Program-made: the position numbers and the translations under genes
The notes under the pieces: generated by a model
The model's database searches: none
Seen by the model: the letters and a program-made list of their open reading frames with translations, nothing else
What the model was told of the DNA's origin: nothing
Shown: piece after piece, positions 62,580-64,000 of the stretch
Position numbering within the stretch: position 1 is the first letter of the stretch
Layout of the letters: every line of letters starts with the position of its first letter
NCBI RefSeq assembly: GCF_004362045.1
Contig: NZ_SNWX01000012.1
Location: forward strand, 1-64,000
Direction: 5' to 3'
Origin: Halanaerobium saccharolyticum
Lineage (GTDB): Bacteria > Bacillota > Halanaerobiia > Halanaerobiales > Halanaerobiaceae
DNA: 64,000 nt

Positions 62580-63686
62580 ATGAAGAATAAAATTGTGATT
62601 TCCCAGTCTGAAATTGATTACTTAAAAAACAAGGATCAAAGGATGAATGATTTAATCAATTATATTGGAGAAATTGAAAGAGAATATATACCAGAACCTT
62701 TTACTGCCCTGGCCAACAGTATAGTTTACCAGCAGCTTTCTGCAAAGGCTGCAGATTCTATCTGGAATAAATTAAAGAATCTGATTCCAAAATTAACTCC
62801 AGAAAATATAGCTGCTGCTGCAGACAGTGATTTAAAAAAGTGTGGGCTTTCTAAAAGAAAAATTGATTATCTTAAAAATTTAGCTGCCGCAGTTAATCAA
62901 AATCAGCTGGAACTTTCAAAGCTTGAACAAATTGAAGCTCAGACAATCATTGATCAACTTGTTAAAATCAAGGGAATTGGAAGCTGGACTGCAGAGATGT
63001 TTTTAATCTTTTCATTAAATAGAAAAAATGTAATCAGCTACAATGATCTTGGAATTAGAAAAGGAATCCAGTGGTTTTATGGCTTAAAATCTGAGCCTAC
63101 AGAAAAGCAGTTCAAAAAATTTAAAGATCAATTTGATCCCTTTAATACAGCAGCTTCTCTTTATCTCTGGGAGGTAACCACTCAGAATCTAGATCAAATA
63201 TTTAATAGTGCAAAAGAACTGACTACAGAGAATAAGGTTGCATATTATGATTCCCCAGTTGGTTTAGTTGAGGTTCAGGCTGATAAGGATAAAATAGTCA
63301 GCTTAGATTTTAAAGAAGAAAAGCGCTATCAGGAAGCTGCTAATCCAGTTTTATTGACTGCAAAAAAACAACTGGATCAATACTTTAAAGGAGAGCGAAA
63401 AGTATTTGAGCTGCCGCTGGAAATTGAAGGCACAGAGTTTCAGCAAAGTGTCTGGCAGCAATTGTTAGAAATTCCTTATGGTAATACCTTTTCTTATAAA
63501 GAAGTTGCAGAAGCAGTTGGCAATAATAAAGCCTATAGAGCAGTTGGAAATGCAAATAATAAAAATAGGTTTCCAATAATTATTCCCTGCCACAGGGTGA
63601 CAGCAAGTAATGGTGATCTGGGCGGCTATGGTTCAGGAGTCTGGCGCAAGAAATGGCTGCTGCAGCATGAAAAAGAGAATTTATAG
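62580..63686 (+). CDS. DNA-3-methyladenine glycosylase / O6-alkylguanine methyltransferase fusion
   Basis: A 368-residue two-domain repair enzyme. Residues about 1-205 are an HhH-GPD glycosylase (YQQLSAKAADSIWNKL, hairpin IKGIGSWTAEM, and NDLGIRKG with the catalytic Asp). Residues about 215-368 are a methylated-DNA-protein-cysteine methyltransferase with IPCHRV (acceptor Cys 337) and FQQSVWQQLLEIPYGNTFSY. One protein therefore removes N-alkyl purines and reverses O6-alkylguanine. Such fusions are uncommon. AAGGAG precedes the start. Confidence 0.92.
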   Translation: MKNKIVISQSEIDYLKNKDQRMNDLINYIGEIEREYIPEPFTALANSIVYQQLSAKAADSIWNKLKNLIPKLTPENIAAAADSDLKKCGLSKRKIDYLKNLAAAVNQNQLELSKLEQIEAQTIIDQLVKIKGIGSWTAEMFLIFSLNRKNVISYNDLGIRKGIQWFYGLKSEPTEKQFKKFKDQFDPFNTAASLYLWEVTTQNLDQIFNSAKELTTENKVAYYDSPVGLVEVQADKDKIVSLDFKEEKRYQEAANPVLLTAKKQLDQYFKGERKVFELPLEIEGTEFQQSVWQQLLEIPYGNTFSYKEVAEAVGNNKAYRAVGNANNKNRFPIIIPCHRVTASNGDLGGYGSGVWRKKWLLQHEKENL

Positions 63687-63816
63687 AATTTAATTTATTA
63701 GAGTTTAATCACTCTAATATAAGAATAAAATCTCAGCTAAGTCAGTTAATTGATTGTGATATTAATTGTACAGCTGTGATTTTATTTTATGTTTATAATT
63801 CAGAAAATTATTTCTA

Positions 63817-63835
63817 TTTACATTATTAATGTAAA
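63817..63835. promoter_or_regulatory. 19-bp palindrome upstream of the deformylase gene
   Basis: TTTACATTATTAATGTAAA is a perfect 9-1-9 palindrome. It precedes an extended -10 (TG then TAAAAT, 63863-63868) by about 28 bases and overlaps no gene. It looks like an operator; the regulator is not identifiable. Nothing else is seen between 63687 and 63934. Confidence 0.6.
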
Positions 63836-63934
63836 CAGAATCCAGTAATTTATTAATATTGGTAAAATTTGAAGGATAAGACTAATGTTTGTTGAATATA
63901 TAAATTAAGTTATTTATGTTAGGAGAGATTAATA

Positions 63935-64000
63935 ATGGCCATAAGAGAAGTATTAATGATTGGTAATCCTAAATTATGGGAAGAATCAGCTAATATAACT
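63935..64000 (+). CDS. def: Peptide deformylase, N-terminal part
   Basis: Only 22 codons are in the window: MAIREVLMIGNPKL then WEESANIT, matching the start of peptide deformylases (REVL-x-G-x-P-x-L). AGGAGAG lies nine bases upstream. The enzyme removes the N-formyl group of new proteins. The metal motifs lie beyond the window. Confidence 0.78.
   Translation, partial: MAIREVLMIGNPKLWEESANIT

Noticed and set aside
1-64000. CRISPR arrays, rRNA, tRNA, prophage or transposase genes
   Set aside because: None found on reading; apart from the intron end no mobile-element gene is present.

Overview
The window looks like chromosome of a low-GC, Gram-positive-type anaerobe. The best guess is a halophilic fermenter of the order Halanaerobiales (Halanaerobium-like). 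This is inferred from strong AGGAGG-type ribosome binding sites, SigA-type promoters, a large potassium-uptake block as expected of a salt-in halophile, and many rhodanese genes next to sulfur-handling genes, a combination known from thiosulfate-reducing Halanaerobium. No rRNA, tRNA or CRISPR array was seen.

Layout. 1-1.9 kb: the 3' end of a group II intron, then an SOS-type Y-family polymerase and a YolD-like partner, both with LexA/DinR-like boxes. 2.0-11.4 kb: a sugar-nucleotide/glycan block (RmlB-like dehydratase, LysR regulator, WecE-like aminotransferase, GT2 glycosyltransferase, ATP-grasp enzyme) running into an NMT1-type ABC importer, then a convergent membrane glycosyltransferase. 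11.6-19.9 kb: a sulfur block with two secreted double-rhodanese proteins, a sulfonate/taurine-type ABC importer, a CoA-disulfide reductase-rhodanese fusion and a YeeE/YedE transporter. 20.1-30.0 kb: a metal block with CopB-like, CadA-like (unusual CPG motif) and CopA ATPases, CopZ-like chaperones, a Crp/Fnr regulator, a methyltransferase, an RseC-like protein, a 45-residue Cys-pair protein and CsoR. Five matching 17-bp CsoR-type operator candidates occur here and at a second locus at 60.2 kb.

30.1-43.4 kb: a SigA promoter and a c-di-AMP (ydaO-type) riboswitch with its terminator precede thirteen closely packed genes: KtrB, KtrA, a sensor kinase, two response regulators without DNA-binding domains, two more RCK proteins, TrkH, KdpF-A-B-C and a double universal-stress protein. 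If read as one transcript, Ktr, Trk and Kdp uptake share one c-di-AMP switch. This is the most striking system in the window.

43.5-54.3 kb: a mixed region with clear gene decay (a flavodoxin-family remnant, an oligopeptide ABC operon whose two ATPase genes both carry deletions, an AhpD-like remnant with a TGA at the CxxC position, and an unidentified remnant), among intact genes for a MIF-like protein, a CorA/ZntB transporter, an Rrf2 regulator, a glutaredoxin-thioredoxin reductase fusion and a DsrE protein. 54.2-64 kb: NAD salvage (PncB plus an ADP-ribosylglycohydrolase), a LysR/YeiH pair, a YhdH-type oxidoreductase, a DUF305-SHOCT-DUF302 operon behind a CsoR-type promoter, an HD-domain protein, an alkylation-repair fusion (HhH-GPD glycosylase plus methyltransferase) and the start of a peptide deformylase gene.
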